Positions 44,207 to 53,546 of a stretch of 64,000 nt of DNA are shown here, piece by piece (positions within the stretch are counted from its first letter, which is position 1; each line of letters opens with the position of its first letter). The DNA lies in NCBI RefSeq assembly GCF_003324525.1, contig NZ_QGDC01000002.1:186001-250000 (forward strand). The letters are read 5' to 3'. The notes under the pieces were generated by a model, which ran no database searches, was not told where the DNA came from, and worked only from the letters and a program-made list of their open reading frames with translations. The position numbers and the translations under genes were made by a program. Origin of the DNA: Mucilaginibacter hurinus. Lineage in GTDB: Bacteria > Bacteroidota > Bacteroidia > Sphingobacteriales > Sphingobacteriaceae.

Positions 44207-45157
44207 ATGAAACTATTTTCTTCAGTACACGACGTAACCGATATTAATGAGCTTGTAGCCGACGCGCTACGCCTTAAACACGCGCCGCACGAGCACAAGC
44301 ACCTGGGCAAGAACAAAACACTTGGGCTGATATTTCTTAACCCAAGCCTGCGTACGCGAATGAGTACACAAATAGCAGGTGCCAATCTGGGCATGCAGGT
44401 GATGGTACTTAATATTGACAAGGAAGGCTGGGCACTTGAACTGCAGGATGGCGCTGTAATGAACGGCACTACTGTTGAGCATATACGTGAGGCCGCCGCT
44501 GTATTAGGCGAATATTGCGACATTATCGGCGTACGTTCTTTTCCGGGCTTAAAGAACCGTGAGGAAGATTATAGCGAAGCAATATTTAACAAATTTGTTA
44601 AATATTGCGGCGTGCCTGTGGTAAGCCTTGAATCAGCCACCAGGCATCCCCTGCAAAGCCTGGCTGACTTAGTTACCATAGAAGAATTGAAAACTAGAGA
44701 CCGTCCTAAGGTATTGTTAACCTGGGCACCCCATATCAAACCCCTACCACAGGCTGTACCTAACTCGTTTGCCGAGTGGATGTGCAAAGCTGATGTTGAT
44801 TTTACTATTGCGCACCCTAAAGGTTATGAACTGAACACCGAGTTTACTAACGGGGCGAAAATTACTCATAATCAAGATGAAGCTTTAGCAGGAGCAGACT
44901 TTATCTATGTGAAAAACTGGAGCGCTTATGAGCCCTACGGGCAGGTATTTGGCGGCAATGAAGACTGGATGCTGACCAACCAGAAATTACAGCAAACAAA
45001 CAATGCTAAAGTAATGCACTGCCTGCCGGTGCGCCGGAACCTTGAATTATCTGACGAGATACTGGATGGCCCTAACTCTGTAGTGATACATGAGGCTGGT
45101 AACCGGGTATGGGCCGCGCAGGCCGTTTTGAAGCTTATGCTGGAAGAATTGGAATAA
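44207..45157 (+). CDS. argF': N-acylornithine carbamoyltransferase (ArgF' type)
   Basis: Transfers carbamoyl phosphate to N-acetyl- or N-succinylornithine, the Bacteroidota/Xanthomonas variant of arginine synthesis. 316 residues. The carbamoyl phosphate site is FLNPSLRTRMS (43-53) and RHPLQS; HCLPVRR lies near the C-terminus. Trp75 and the GTTVEHIRE segment match the N-acyl group-binding area. Position 90 is Val, whereas I recall Glu in the acetyl and Pro in the succinyl enzyme. Last gene of this arg block; the repeat copy 2 follows. Confidence 0.92.
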   Translation: MKLFSSVHDVTDINELVADALRLKHAPHEHKHLGKNKTLGLIFLNPSLRTRMSTQIAGANLGMQVMVLNIDKEGWALELQDGAVMNGTTVEHIREAAAVLGEYCDIIGVRSFPGLKNREEDYSEAIFNKFVKYCGVPVVSLESATRHPLQSLADLVTIEELKTRDRPKVLLTWAPHIKPLPQAVPNSFAEWMCKADVDFTIAHPKGYELNTEFTNGAKITHNQDEALAGADFIYVKNWSAYEPYGQVFGGNEDWMLTNQKLQQTNNAKVMHCLPVRRNLELSDEILDGPNSVVIHEAGNRVWAAQAVLKLMLEELE

Positions 45158-45176
45158 TCGAATGTTATTGCCACCT

Positions 45177-45274
45177 CGTCATTGCGAGCGTAGCGCGGTA
45201 ATCACGTAAGCGAAATGAACGCCGTAATGTATTGAATAAATGGTTCAGAGATTGCTTCGTTCCTCGCAAGGACG
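45177..45274. repeat. Inverted-repeat element, degenerate copy 2
   Basis: Left arm CGTCATTGCGAG (45177-45188) and right arm starting GAGATTGCTTCGTTCCTCGC ... (45247-45274) match copy 1, with one mismatch in the pairing arm and a diverged middle. It lies between the convergent argF' and antiporter stops. Confidence 0.8.
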
Positions 45275-45279
45275 ATCTG

Positions 45280-46545
45280 TTATGGTGTACTTTCGCTCGT
45301 TTGCTCTTTCCTGTACAAATAATTGATCAGATGCTTAAGTGTTAGTCCCTGAAAAATTACGGAGAAGATCACTATAAAAAAAGTAGCGGCAATAATAAGG
45401 TATTTATATCTTGCTTCGATCTGAAGTGACAGAGCCAGCGCGATTGATATCCCTCCCCTTACCCCTGCCCATGTTAATACGTTGACGCTGCCATAATTAA
45501 TATTCAGCGTACGGCGTAAAAATGTTAGTGGCAGCACTATGCTAAACCAGCGCGCAATTAGCAGCATAAGTATTGCAATACAACCTGTGCGCCAGTAATT
45601 ATCAATAAAAGGGAAATTTATCATCTGCAACCCTATCATCGAGAAAAGCACGGTATTCAACATTTCGTCAATTAGTTCCCAAAACTTCTCCAACGACTGG
45701 TGTGAGTGCTGCTTGGCGTCAGTATCGATAGAACGGCTACCTGCGAACAGGCCGGCAGTAACAACAGCGATAGGTATGGATAAGTGCAATACAGAGGCTA
45801 TAACTGAATCGGCCATAACCAAGGCAAGCGACACAAGCACAATTGTTTGAAAATCGCTGATGGATCGCATTAGCCTGAAGGCTATAAAACCACTTATAAT
45901 ACCTAGGGCTATACCGCCAAACACTTCCTGTAAAAATACAAGCAATACTTCGCTAAAAACTATATTTTCGGCGCCGGCGCGCGCTATTTCGCTAATGATA
46001 ACAAATAGTACAAGCCCTACTCCATCGTTGAGCAGCGATTCGCCCGAAACAACGGTCTCCAGGTGCCGTGGTAATTTTGATCCTTTCATTATACCTTCTA
46101 CGGCTACAGGATCAGTGGGCGAAATAAGCGCACCAAACAGGAAGCAATATATCATGGGAACACGTATATCAAAAAATTGAGCGGCGAAATGGAACAGAAG
46201 CCCAAATATAGCTGTGGAAAGCAGTACACTTAAGGTACTTAACATCATAACGGGCTTCATCTCACGCCTCAACCTGCGCGTATCAACACGGAATGCTGTG
46301 GCAAAAAGCAGAAAGCCCAGCATAATGTTTAATACTGATTCAGAAAAGTCAATATTCCTGGCCAGCGAAGTAAGGTTCTTTGCCAAGCCGGGCGCTGCCT
46401 GGTTAGCTGTAATAATTAGGAGAGAACCTGTTATTGCAACCGCCAGTACCCCAATGGTACCCGGCAAGTTTAGCATCCTGGCATTGATGTACGAGTAGAT
46501 TGCACTTAATGTGATAAGTAAAGCGATGATAATAAAGATATCCAT
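45280..46545 (-). CDS. NhaP-type cation:proton antiporter
   Basis: About 421 residues from ATG 46545 (MDIFIIIALL); an upstream ATG at 46602 would add a non-hydrophobic 19-residue lead. Twelve or so hydrophobic helices, with the CPA1 ion-site motif SPTDPVAVEG (two Asp separated by Pro) and SGESLLNDGVGLVLF near residues 160-185. It exchanges Na+ or K+ for H+. It lies on the opposite strand between argF' and argB, interrupting the arginine set. Confidence 0.9.
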   Translation of the reverse strand: MDIFIIIALLITLSAIYSYINARMLNLPGTIGVLAVAITGSLLIITANQAAPGLAKNLTSLARNIDFSESVLNIMLGFLLFATAFRVDTRRLRREMKPVMMLSTLSVLLSTAIFGLLFHFAAQFFDIRVPMIYCFLFGALISPTDPVAVEGIMKGSKLPRHLETVVSGESLLNDGVGLVLFVIISEIARAGAENIVFSEVLLVFLQEVFGGIALGIISGFIAFRLMRSISDFQTIVLVSLALVMADSVIASVLHLSIPIAVVTAGLFAGSRSIDTDAKQHSHQSLEKFWELIDEMLNTVLFSMIGLQMINFPFIDNYWRTGCIAILMLLIARWFSIVLPLTFLRRTLNINYGSVNVLTWAGVRGGISIALALSLQIEARYKYLIIAATFFIVIFSVIFQGLTLKHLINYLYRKEQTSESTP

Positions 46546-46870
46546 GTACGGCAATAAATCAGTCGGATAACAATAAAATGTGTAAAATGTTCGCTTATGC
46601 AAATATCAAAAAATCGAGCCTGACTCATTAAGATACGCTTTGTTAAAAAATTCGGTATGAGAACCCAATTATAAGTTTAAAAAAAGCTGTTTTTAAGGTA
46701 AACGATTGAATTTGCCGTCAAAGTAATGGTTTAACGTTCTTTTATAGCTTATATTTATCGTGTTTATGCCATTTTATATATATCATAGTCAGAATTATAT
46801 TGCGTTTTTCTATTTTTGTGGCACTAAACAGCATATTTTTTACCAGGCGATCAAAGTAGTGTAAGGCTTG

Positions 46871-47686
46871 ATGCTGTTAACAATCGAAATGACATCGTTA
46901 CATATCATTAAAATAGGCGGCAACGTAATTGACAATTCCGAGAACTTACACCATTTTTTGCAGGACTTTACTTCACTTGATGGTTATAAGATACTGGTGC
47001 ATGGCGGCGGTAAAGTAGCTACTCAACTTTCAGAAACCCTTGGACTGGAAGCAAGGCTGGTTGAGGGCAGGCGCGTAACAGATATTGAAACCCTGCGTGT
47101 GGTTACCATGGTATACGGCGGCTTGATCAACAAAAATATAGTGGCGCAATTACAGCGTTTTGGCAATAACGCTATTGGGCTAACCGGCGCCGACGGCAAT
47201 TTTATACGTACGAAAAAACGACCCGTAAAAACAATTGATTATGGCTTTGTAGGTGACATCGACGAAAAGTCCATTAATCCGGAGAATATAAGCAGATTAC
47301 TTGAAACAGGTTTTACCCCAGTGTTTTGCGCTATTACACATGATGGCGAAGGACAATTGCTAAATACCAACGCAGATACTATCGCGTCAGCGTTAGCAGT
47401 ATCGTTAGCAAAGCTATACGATACTACGCTGATATACTGCTTTGAAAAGGCCGGTGTGTTACATGATATTAATGACGAAGAGTCGATAATACGTGAAATT
47501 GACCCTGCGCTCTACCACGAACTAAAACAACAGCAAATTATACATAGCGGCATGCTGCCCAAATTAGATAACGCCTTTACAGCTATCGGCTGCGGTGTAA
47601 AATCTGTAGTAATAGGTCGTTCGGACGACCTGGGTAATATTAAGCAACAAAAACCATTTGGAACAAGGTTAAGCAACCACATATGA
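46871..47686 (+). CDS. argB: Acetylglutamate kinase
   Basis: Phosphorylates N-acyl-glutamate. About 265-271 residues. The N-terminal nucleotide loop is KIGGNVIDN and the substrate region VHGGGKVATQLSETLG; the C-terminal half holds the GVLHDINDEES and HSGMLPKLDNAFTAI motifs. The start is ATG 46871 or, more likely from family alignments, ATG 46889 (MTSLHIIKIGG). The end overlaps proC by 4 bases. It is separated from the rest of the arg genes by the antiporter. Confidence 0.93.
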   Translation: MLLTIEMTSLHIIKIGGNVIDNSENLHHFLQDFTSLDGYKILVHGGGKVATQLSETLGLEARLVEGRRVTDIETLRVVTMVYGGLINKNIVAQLQRFGNNAIGLTGADGNFIRTKKRPVKTIDYGFVGDIDEKSINPENISRLLETGFTPVFCAITHDGEGQLLNTNADTIASALAVSLAKLYDTTLIYCFEKAGVLHDINDEESIIREIDPALYHELKQQQIIHSGMLPKLDNAFTAIGCGVKSVVIGRSDDLGNIKQQKPFGTRLSNHI

Positions 47687-48501
47687 ATGCATCACAAAAC
47701 ATTGCCATATTAGGCAGCGGAAACATCGGTTTATCACTAGCTAAAGGCTTGGTTACAGCTAACATATGTAAACCATCCCAGGTAATACTTACCCGCCGTA
47801 ACATAACTGCACTTGATGCCTATGCCGAACAGGGTTACCAAACTACATCCGCAAATATAAAAGCAGTAAAAAAAGCTGATATAGTAGTTTTGGCGGTATT
47901 GCCCCAGCAATTGAACAAACTGCTTGATGAGATAAAGCCTGCCATTAAATCAGAGAAACAGCTGTTGGTATCCGTTATATCAGGTGTTACCTGCGAGGAC
48001 ATACGCAAACAGCTTGAGGTAAACGTGCAGGTAATACGCGCTATGCCTAACACAGCTATAGCTATCGGTCACTCCATGACATGTATAGCCACAGATAATG
48101 GCACCCCAAAGAACATTAACCTGGTAAAATCATTATTTGATACTGTTGGCGTAACTATACAGATTAACGAGGAACTTATGACATCAGCTACTGCCCTTTG
48201 TGCATGTGGTATAGCATTCTTCCTGCGTTCAATACGCGCGGCTTCACAAGGCGGTACTGAAATTGGTTTCCACGCGCATGACGCTTTACGTATGGCTGCA
48301 CAAACAGCTAAAGGTGCCGCCGACCTGCTTTTGCAGTTAGCCTCACACCCCGAGCAGGAGATTGACAAAGTAACATCCCCTAAGGGTTGTACTATTGCCG
48401 GCCTTAACGAGATGGAGCACAATGGCTTTAGTTCGGCAATGATAAAAGGGATCAAATTTTCTGCTGAAAAAGCCGGAGCATTGTACAATACAGAAGAGTA
48501 G
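47683..48501 (+). CDS. proC: Pyrroline-5-carboxylate reductase
   Basis: Reduces P5C to proline with NAD(P)H. 272 residues with the Rossmann loop ILGSGNIGLSLAKGL (8-22), VVLAVLPQQ near 68, RAMPNTAIAIGHSMT and the C-terminal helical dimerisation domain ending in TSPKGCTIAGLNEME. It overlaps argB by 4 bases; the pairing of arginine and proline genes is usual in this lineage. Confidence 0.94.
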   Translation: MNASQNIAILGSGNIGLSLAKGLVTANICKPSQVILTRRNITALDAYAEQGYQTTSANIKAVKKADIVVLAVLPQQLNKLLDEIKPAIKSEKQLLVSVISGVTCEDIRKQLEVNVQVIRAMPNTAIAIGHSMTCIATDNGTPKNINLVKSLFDTVGVTIQINEELMTSATALCACGIAFFLRSIRAASQGGTEIGFHAHDALRMAAQTAKGAADLLLQLASHPEQEIDKVTSPKGCTIAGLNEMEHNGFSSAMIKGIKFSAEKAGALYNTEE

Positions 48502-48507
48502 CCCGCT

Positions 48508-48539
48508 GAGGCATCAAAGCACTGCTTATTTGATGCCTC
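48508..48539 (+). terminator. Weak terminator-like hairpin after proC
   Basis: A 10-bp perfect stem (48508-48517 with 48530-48539) shortly after the proC stop, without a strong T-run. Confidence 0.45.
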
Positions 48540-48923
48540 GTTAGCATTGGTATAGTGCTTATTATGACAGATTTACTTTGCTAAAAACCTGGTATTAAAG
48601 AAAAGTTCCCGCCGTTCCTGACCCTGTTAAAGTTGGTGTTAATATACTGCACGTGCAGCGGATGTCGGTTTTTGAGGTGAGCTTCTGTTATCAGTCCTCT
48701 TTTCTTGACTTTTATTTTTGATTTTCTTATTCCGCTGGATTTGGATTTCTTGCTGTCAGTAGAAATGCCTGAGCGGTAGACGCTAATGAACTATAAGTTA
48801 ATTGCGTTGTAAGCTTTACAATTTTTGACTCCGATTTTTTAAAAAAAGTTATAAAACAATCTCCAAAACATATACATTGCATCAAAAATCCTTTTATTTT
48901 CCAATTTAAAACTTAAAACAATT
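48540..48923. other. Intergenic stretch upstream of satP
   Basis: About 380 bases. AT-rich near its 3' end (48836-48920). No coding region, RNA or repeat recognised. It must contain the promoter of the acetate transporter gene, but I could not identify a clear -7/-33 pair. Confidence 0.4.
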
Positions 48924-49499
48924 ATGAGCGACTTCAGATCAGTTTCCCTGGTGGAAAGCACGGCCAATCCTGCCCCGTTGGGCCTTTGCGGTTTTGGTCT
49001 TACCACCATGCTGCTAAACATCCACAATGCCGGCTTTTACGAAATGAATTCTATGATCCTGGCTATGGGTCTATTTTACGGTGGTTCGGCACAGATAATT
49101 GCCGGTATAATGGAATCTAAAAAGAACAATACGTTCGGCTTTACTGCATTTACATCGTACGGGTTTTTCTGGCTTGTATTTGCGTTTATAGGATTCTTAC
49201 CAAAATTAGGCCTGGCAGATGCTCCGGACAACAACTCAATGATCGCGTTTCTTTCAATATGGCTGATATTTACTGCATTTTTATTCGTAGGCAGTTTCAA
49301 AGGCCCACGCGCGCTTCAATTAGTATTCGGTACGCTTGTGATATTATTTTTACTGTTAGTTATTGGGCATGTTGACAAGAGCTTTATGGTAATTGCCGGT
49401 TATGAGGGTATACTTTGCGGATTTTTAGCAATGTACTTCGGCATGGCCCAAATATTAAATGAAATGTACGGCCGTACGGTTTTACCTATCGGCGCTTAA
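48924..49499 (+). CDS. satP: Acetate/succinate uptake transporter (SatP/YaaH, GPR1/FUN34 family)
   Basis: 191 residues with six hydrophobic helices. The family signature NPAPLGLCGFGLTTMLLN is at about 11-28, and a second motif FGGSAQIIAGIME-like (YGGSAQIIAGIME) follows. It forms hexameric channels importing acetate or succinate. Followed 10 bases later by a small SRPBCC gene. Confidence 0.93.
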   Translation: MSDFRSVSLVESTANPAPLGLCGFGLTTMLLNIHNAGFYEMNSMILAMGLFYGGSAQIIAGIMESKKNNTFGFTAFTSYGFFWLVFAFIGFLPKLGLADAPDNNSMIAFLSIWLIFTAFLFVGSFKGPRALQLVFGTLVILFLLLVIGHVDKSFMVIAGYEGILCGFLAMYFGMAQILNEMYGRTVLPIGA

Positions 49500-49509
49500 G
49501 CTTATAAAA

Positions 49510-49896
49510 TTGCCAAAAGATCTAAAAAAATATTACACCATTCCTGCTACGCCCGAAGAAGTGTACGCAGCCATTACCAACCCGGTAACTATAGAGTTAT
49601 GGACCGGTGAACCGGCAGAAATGTCTACTGAACCCGGTACTGAATTTTCTATGTGGGACGGCAGCATTTCCGGTAAAAACCTTGAGTTTGAGCCGGGCCG
49701 TAAAATAGTACAGCAATGGTATTTTGGCGAGCAGGAAGAGCCGTCAATAGTAACAATAAAGCTCCATCCGGATAAACATGTTACTTCGGCTGAATTGAGG
49801 CATACCAATATTCCTGACGAAGACTACAAGGATATTAGCGAGGGTTGGGACGAAAGTTACTTTGGTGGGTTGGCTGATTTCTTTTTAGTGAACTAA
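49510..49896 (+). CDS. SRPBCC/AHSA1-like protein
   Basis: About 128 residues from a TTG at 49510 (KDLKKYYTIPATPEEVYAAI). An ATG at 49459 inside satP would add a non-conserved lead overlapping the transporter by 41 bases, so the TTG start 10 bases after satP is preferred. The fold shows a ligand-cavity pattern (TIELWTGEPAEMSTEPGTEF, GRKIVQQWYFGEQEEP, SEGWDESYFGGLADFF), typical of activator of Hsp90 ATPase-like proteins. Function unknown. Confidence 0.82.
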   Translation: MPKDLKKYYTIPATPEEVYAAITNPVTIELWTGEPAEMSTEPGTEFSMWDGSISGKNLEFEPGRKIVQQWYFGEQEEPSIVTIKLHPDKHVTSAELRHTNIPDEDYKDISEGWDESYFGGLADFFLVN

Positions 49897-49923
49897 CCAC
49901 AGGTAGCAATAGCTCTAAAATCT

Positions 49924-49969
49924 TGTATAACAAAATGGCCCCGAAATATCGGGGCCATTTTGTTATACA
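49924..49969. terminator. Strong bidirectional terminator
   Basis: A perfect 21-bp stem (49924-49944 with 49949-49969), A/T-rich at the outside and GC-rich at the tip, so both strands end in T-runs. It serves the convergent SRPBCC and ompA genes. Confidence 0.93.
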
Positions 49970-49983
49970 AACTTCATTGTCTA

Positions 49984-51330
49984 TTAATAAAGTGTAAACT
50001 CAACGCGGCGGTTTTGCTGACGGCCGGCTGCAGTTTTGTTAGTAGCTATCGGTTGCGTTTCGCCGTATCCGGTTGCTTCAATCCGCGATGCATTTGCGCC
50101 TTTATCAACCAAGTAGGTTTTAATAGCTTCGGCACGTGCTTTTGATAACCGTAAGTTCAATTCATCCGAACCTGTATTATCTGTATGGCCGGCTAATTTT
50201 AAACTAAAGTTTTTCTCCATTAAAAGATTGGCAACCCTGTCAAGGCTAGGGAATGATTTAGCACGTATAGTGGCTTTGCCTAAATCAAACTCAAGATTTT
50301 TAATGGCTTCTTTAACAACGCGCTTATCTTCTTCAGTTACGTACACTTTAACCTCAGGTTTAGCTAACGGGCAACCTTGTCCGTCAACTTTTGTTCCGGC
50401 AGGTGTGTTCGGGCATTTATCATTAACATCATAAACTCCATCGCCGTCGCTATCAGTAGTAAGTTTGGCCAGGTTAGCATTGGTAGCATCAAGATCGCTG
50501 CGTAAACGTGCGTTCTCTGCCTTTTGCGCATCAACTTGCGATTGCAGGTTCTTTGCTTCCCACATATATTCTGTACGCATTGAATTAACCGGGTTGTAGT
50601 TGGCCAACTGAGGCTTTTTGCGGCTGCCTAAAGCAAATTCAAGCCCTATGTGAGCGTATGAAAACTTGTCACTTGAGTTACCATAGTTGTAAGCATCCAG
50701 GTTATCGTTAGCCACAAAATTTACTTGGTAACCAAGGTCAAGGTTTACACCCGATCCTAAATTAATTTTAAAACCGGCACCTACCGGGAAATAAAACTCT
50801 TTAACGTCACCGTCATTACCGAAAGTTACCGTAGAACCATCGGCATTGGTTACTGTAGGTTTATAACCGATAAAACCACCACCTAAACTCAGGTAAGGCT
50901 GTATGGCACCTTTTTGATGACGCCAGTTAATATTGGCTAATGTAAAATGTGCGCTTAAAGCACCGGCCCAGTTAAGATTTGTGCTGAACCGTTGAGGACC
51001 TGAAGCGTCCGGCTGACCAACCGCACCGGTTAATTTACCCCTAAGGAAGTCGGCTTGTAAACCAAAGGCGGGTGTAATTTGCTTTTTAATGTAAGCACCG
51101 TAACCAATTTGCTCATGCGGGCTCCTAAAGTCCTGGTGATTCATTGTTCCAAAAATAGTGTGGGTAGTTAACATACCGCCATGGACACCTATTGACCATG
51201 AACGGAATGCACCTTCTTCAGAAAAAGGCTTAACATAATTTAATGTAGAAGTAGTGTCTTGTGCAAATAAATTACCTCCCATTATCACGCTGCTTAACAG
51301 CAGTGAGGCTTTTTTTAAATGTAATTTCAT
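49984..51330 (-). CDS. OmpA family outer-membrane protein
   Basis: 448 residues with signal peptide (SLLLSSVIMGGNLFAQDT). Residues ~35-235 form an 8-stranded OmpA/OprF-type barrel (GVHGGMLTTHTIFGTMNH; YLSLGGGFIGYKPT). A coiled-coil linker (LQSQVDAQKAENARLRSDL) and a calcium-type thrombospondin-3 repeat (DSDGDGVYDVNDKCPNTPAG) follow, then the peptidoglycan-binding OmpA domain (LAGHTDNTGSDELNLRLSKA, ATGYGETQPIATN). Links outer membrane to peptidoglycan. Monocistronic. Confidence 0.95.
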   Translation of the reverse strand: MKLHLKKASLLLSSVIMGGNLFAQDTTSTLNYVKPFSEEGAFRSWSIGVHGGMLTTHTIFGTMNHQDFRSPHEQIGYGAYIKKQITPAFGLQADFLRGKLTGAVGQPDASGPQRFSTNLNWAGALSAHFTLANINWRHQKGAIQPYLSLGGGFIGYKPTVTNADGSTVTFGNDGDVKEFYFPVGAGFKINLGSGVNLDLGYQVNFVANDNLDAYNYGNSSDKFSYAHIGLEFALGSRKKPQLANYNPVNSMRTEYMWEAKNLQSQVDAQKAENARLRSDLDATNANLAKLTTDSDGDGVYDVNDKCPNTPAGTKVDGQGCPLAKPEVKVYVTEEDKRVVKEAIKNLEFDLGKATIRAKSFPSLDRVANLLMEKNFSLKLAGHTDNTGSDELNLRLSKARAEAIKTYLVDKGANASRIEATGYGETQPIATNKTAAGRQQNRRVEFTLY

Positions 51331-51621
51331 AATAATTGTGTTTTGTTAGTGTAGCTTGATAACAATCCAAGCTCCCCACCGCGGGCAATAGTAGTGCCAT
51401 ATAAAATTTATTTAATAAGGGCAGTAATTCGTTACATGTTTTAATAATGCTAATATTAAATAACCTGCTGTAATGCAGTATTTAAGCGGGCGATGTTACT
51501 TTCTAATAAACTATCAACATCCATAACAAAGCATATCTGCGCAATAAATACTATTGCACTTAATAGTATACAGTATGTATTGTTTCTTATTGTTTATGAA
51601 AATATGATGAAAATAATAAAT
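51331..51621. other. Intergenic stretch between ompA and metZ
   Basis: About 290 AT-rich bases upstream of ompA. No recognised coding region or RNA. It holds the ompA promoter region, but no exact -33/-7 pair stood out. Confidence 0.35.
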
Positions 51622-51650
51622 AAAAAAACCGGCAATTTTAATTGCCGGTT
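51622..51650 (-). terminator. Intrinsic terminator of the OsmC-metZ unit
   Basis: On the minus strand AACCGGCAATT pairs with AATTGCCGGTT and is followed by a T-run. Confidence 0.9.
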
Positions 51651-51672
51651 CTGCACTATTCATATTAATGTT

Positions 51673-52854
51673 TTACTCCTGGCTTGCAGCCAGCGCCTGA
51701 TTTATATCAGCAATTATATCATCTACTTTCTCTAACCCGGCTGAAATCCTGATAAGACCTGGGGTAATGCCTACCGAAATACGCTCCTGGTCGGTTAGCT
51801 TGGAATGCGTGGTACTTGAGGGGTGCGCAGCTATACTACGGCTGTCCCCAAGATTTGCGGTAACCGATATCATTTCGAGCGCGTTTAAAAACCGGGCTCC
51901 TGCCTGGGCACCGCCCTTTATTTCAAAGCACAGCACACCGCCGCCGCTTTTCATTTGTTTTTTTGCAATAGCGTACTGTGGGTGACTAGGTAAAAATGGA
52001 TATTTAACCCAGGCTACGGTAGGATGCTGTTCAAGCGCTTCCGCAATTTTTAAAGCATTGCTGCTATGGCGTTCCATACGTACATCAAGCGTTTCTAAAC
52101 TTTTACTTAGTACCCATGCATTAAATGGTGCCAAAGCCGGTCCCGAATGCCGGCAAAACATATAAATATCTTTAACCAGCTCTGCGCGACCTACTATTAC
52201 CCCGCCCAAAACACGGCCCTGCCCGTCTATCCATTTTGTAGCCGAGTGTATTACCAGGTCGGCACCAAAATCAATTGGCCTTTGTATAACCGGTGTGGCA
52301 AAGCAATTATCTACATTTAAAAGTATATTATGCTTTTTGGTGAACTGCCCTGCCCATTCCAAATCAATGATACCTATTTGCGGATTGGTAGGCGTTTCAA
52401 GGTAAACCATCTTTGTATTAGGTTGTACAGCTGCCTCCCAGGCATCTTTATCGTCGGCCGGCACCAGTGTACAGGTAATGCCATAACGCGGGAAAAATTT
52501 AGTCACTATGGTAAACGTGCTGCCGAATACCGAGCTGCAGCATATCATATGGTCGCCTTGTTTTAACAAGGCAAAAAATGATGAAAATATTGCGCTCATG
52601 CCGGTCGAAGTGGCAAAGCCATCCTCGGCACCTTCCAGCGCGCACATTTTACTTACAAACTCGTCAACATTCGGGTTACTGAAACGGCTGTATATATTGC
52701 TGTCATTTTCATCGGCAAATGCCGCGCGCATAGTTTCAGCATCATCAAAGGTAAAACTGCTGGTTAAGTATAAAGGTGTTGAATGTTCTTTCTGAACAGT
52801 CTTTTTATTTTGTATGCGTATCGCCTTGCTTATCGGATCTAATTCCCTGGACAT
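51673..52854 (-). CDS. metZ: O-succinylhomoserine sulfhydrylase (Cys/Met metabolism PLP enzyme)
   Basis: 393 residues of the cystathionine gamma-synthase family. The PLP Lys is in SATKWIDGQGRVLGG (about 200-215); NIYSRFSNPNVDEF and GMSAIFSSFFALLK precede it, and the C-terminus carries the SSTTHSKLTDQER motif. It most likely makes homocysteine from O-acylhomoserine and sulfide; assignment to MetZ over MetB/MetY rests on overall pattern. It follows the OsmC gene by 17 bases. Confidence 0.88.
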   Translation of the reverse strand: MSRELDPISKAIRIQNKKTVQKEHSTPLYLTSSFTFDDAETMRAAFADENDSNIYSRFSNPNVDEFVSKMCALEGAEDGFATSTGMSAIFSSFFALLKQGDHMICCSSVFGSTFTIVTKFFPRYGITCTLVPADDKDAWEAAVQPNTKMVYLETPTNPQIGIIDLEWAGQFTKKHNILLNVDNCFATPVIQRPIDFGADLVIHSATKWIDGQGRVLGGVIVGRAELVKDIYMFCRHSGPALAPFNAWVLSKSLETLDVRMERHSSNALKIAEALEQHPTVAWVKYPFLPSHPQYAIAKKQMKSGGGVLCFEIKGGAQAGARFLNALEMISVTANLGDSRSIAAHPSSTTHSKLTDQERISVGITPGLIRISAGLEKVDDIIADINQALAASQE

Positions 52855-52871
52855 GGTATGGTAAAAAGTAT

Positions 52872-53303
52872 TTAAAATTTAGCAGGATGAACATAAACCT
52901 GCCACTGTATTTCGGCACCGGCCTTTTCTAATGTGGCTGCAACTGAACAGTATTTATTAATTGATAGCTCAACAGCGCGATGTGCCTTATCCTCGTCAAT
53001 CTGGCCATATAGGTGAAACTCAATATTAACTTCGTTCCATAAAGATGGCTCTTTACCTGCTTCACGTTCGCCGTTAACCACCATTTTATAGTCCTGTACA
53101 TCCTGACGTTGTTTTTTTAATATGCTGATCACGTCAATGGCAGAGCAGCCGGCAACACCCATCAAGAGCATTTGCATGGGGCGTACGCCAAAATTCTGGC
53201 CGCCGCTTTCGGGGCTGCTGTCCATACGTACGGTGTGCCCGTATTCGTCATTCGCTTCAAAGCCAAAATCGCCATGAGCGCGTGTAAGTTCTATCTTAGC
53301 CAT
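52872..53303 (-). CDS. OsmC family peroxide/organic hydroperoxide-linked protein
   Basis: 143 residues with the two conserved cysteines of the OsmC/Ohr fold: VAGCSAIDVISILKKQRQ (peroxidatic Cys) and INKYCSVAATLEK (second Cys). Position of Cys and motif SIDxxS-like favour the YhfA/OsmC type. Reduces hydroperoxides, or acts as a hotdog-like carrier. It is upstream of metZ in the same transcript. Confidence 0.9.
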   Translation of the reverse strand: MAKIELTRAHGDFGFEANDEYGHTVRMDSSPESGGQNFGVRPMQMLLMGVAGCSAIDVISILKKQRQDVQDYKMVVNGEREAGKEPSLWNEVNIEFHLYGQIDEDKAHRAVELSINKYCSVAATLEKAGAEIQWQVYVHPAKF

Positions 53304-53546
53304 AGTGTATAATGTATCAGGCGGCTAAGTTAGGAAATTGATTTATTTTGACGACTAAGTTTGCCGACTTTGAATATCAAAAATGGTTTAGGGGCCAAAT
53401 AATTGAATATGTGTGACAGGCGGTACAGCATTTACGAAGGCTTTCATCAAATGCATGTTAATTGTAAGGTAGCAGTATTGTTTTTAAAAATAGTAAACAA
53501 GATACCAAAAACGTTTATCTTCAACCCCTGAATCCCAGTTCCCCCT

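Noticed and set aside
49459-49509. SRPBCC gene starting inside satP
   Set aside because: The extra residues mirror satP sequence in another frame and are not part of the fold; TTG 49510 is more likely.
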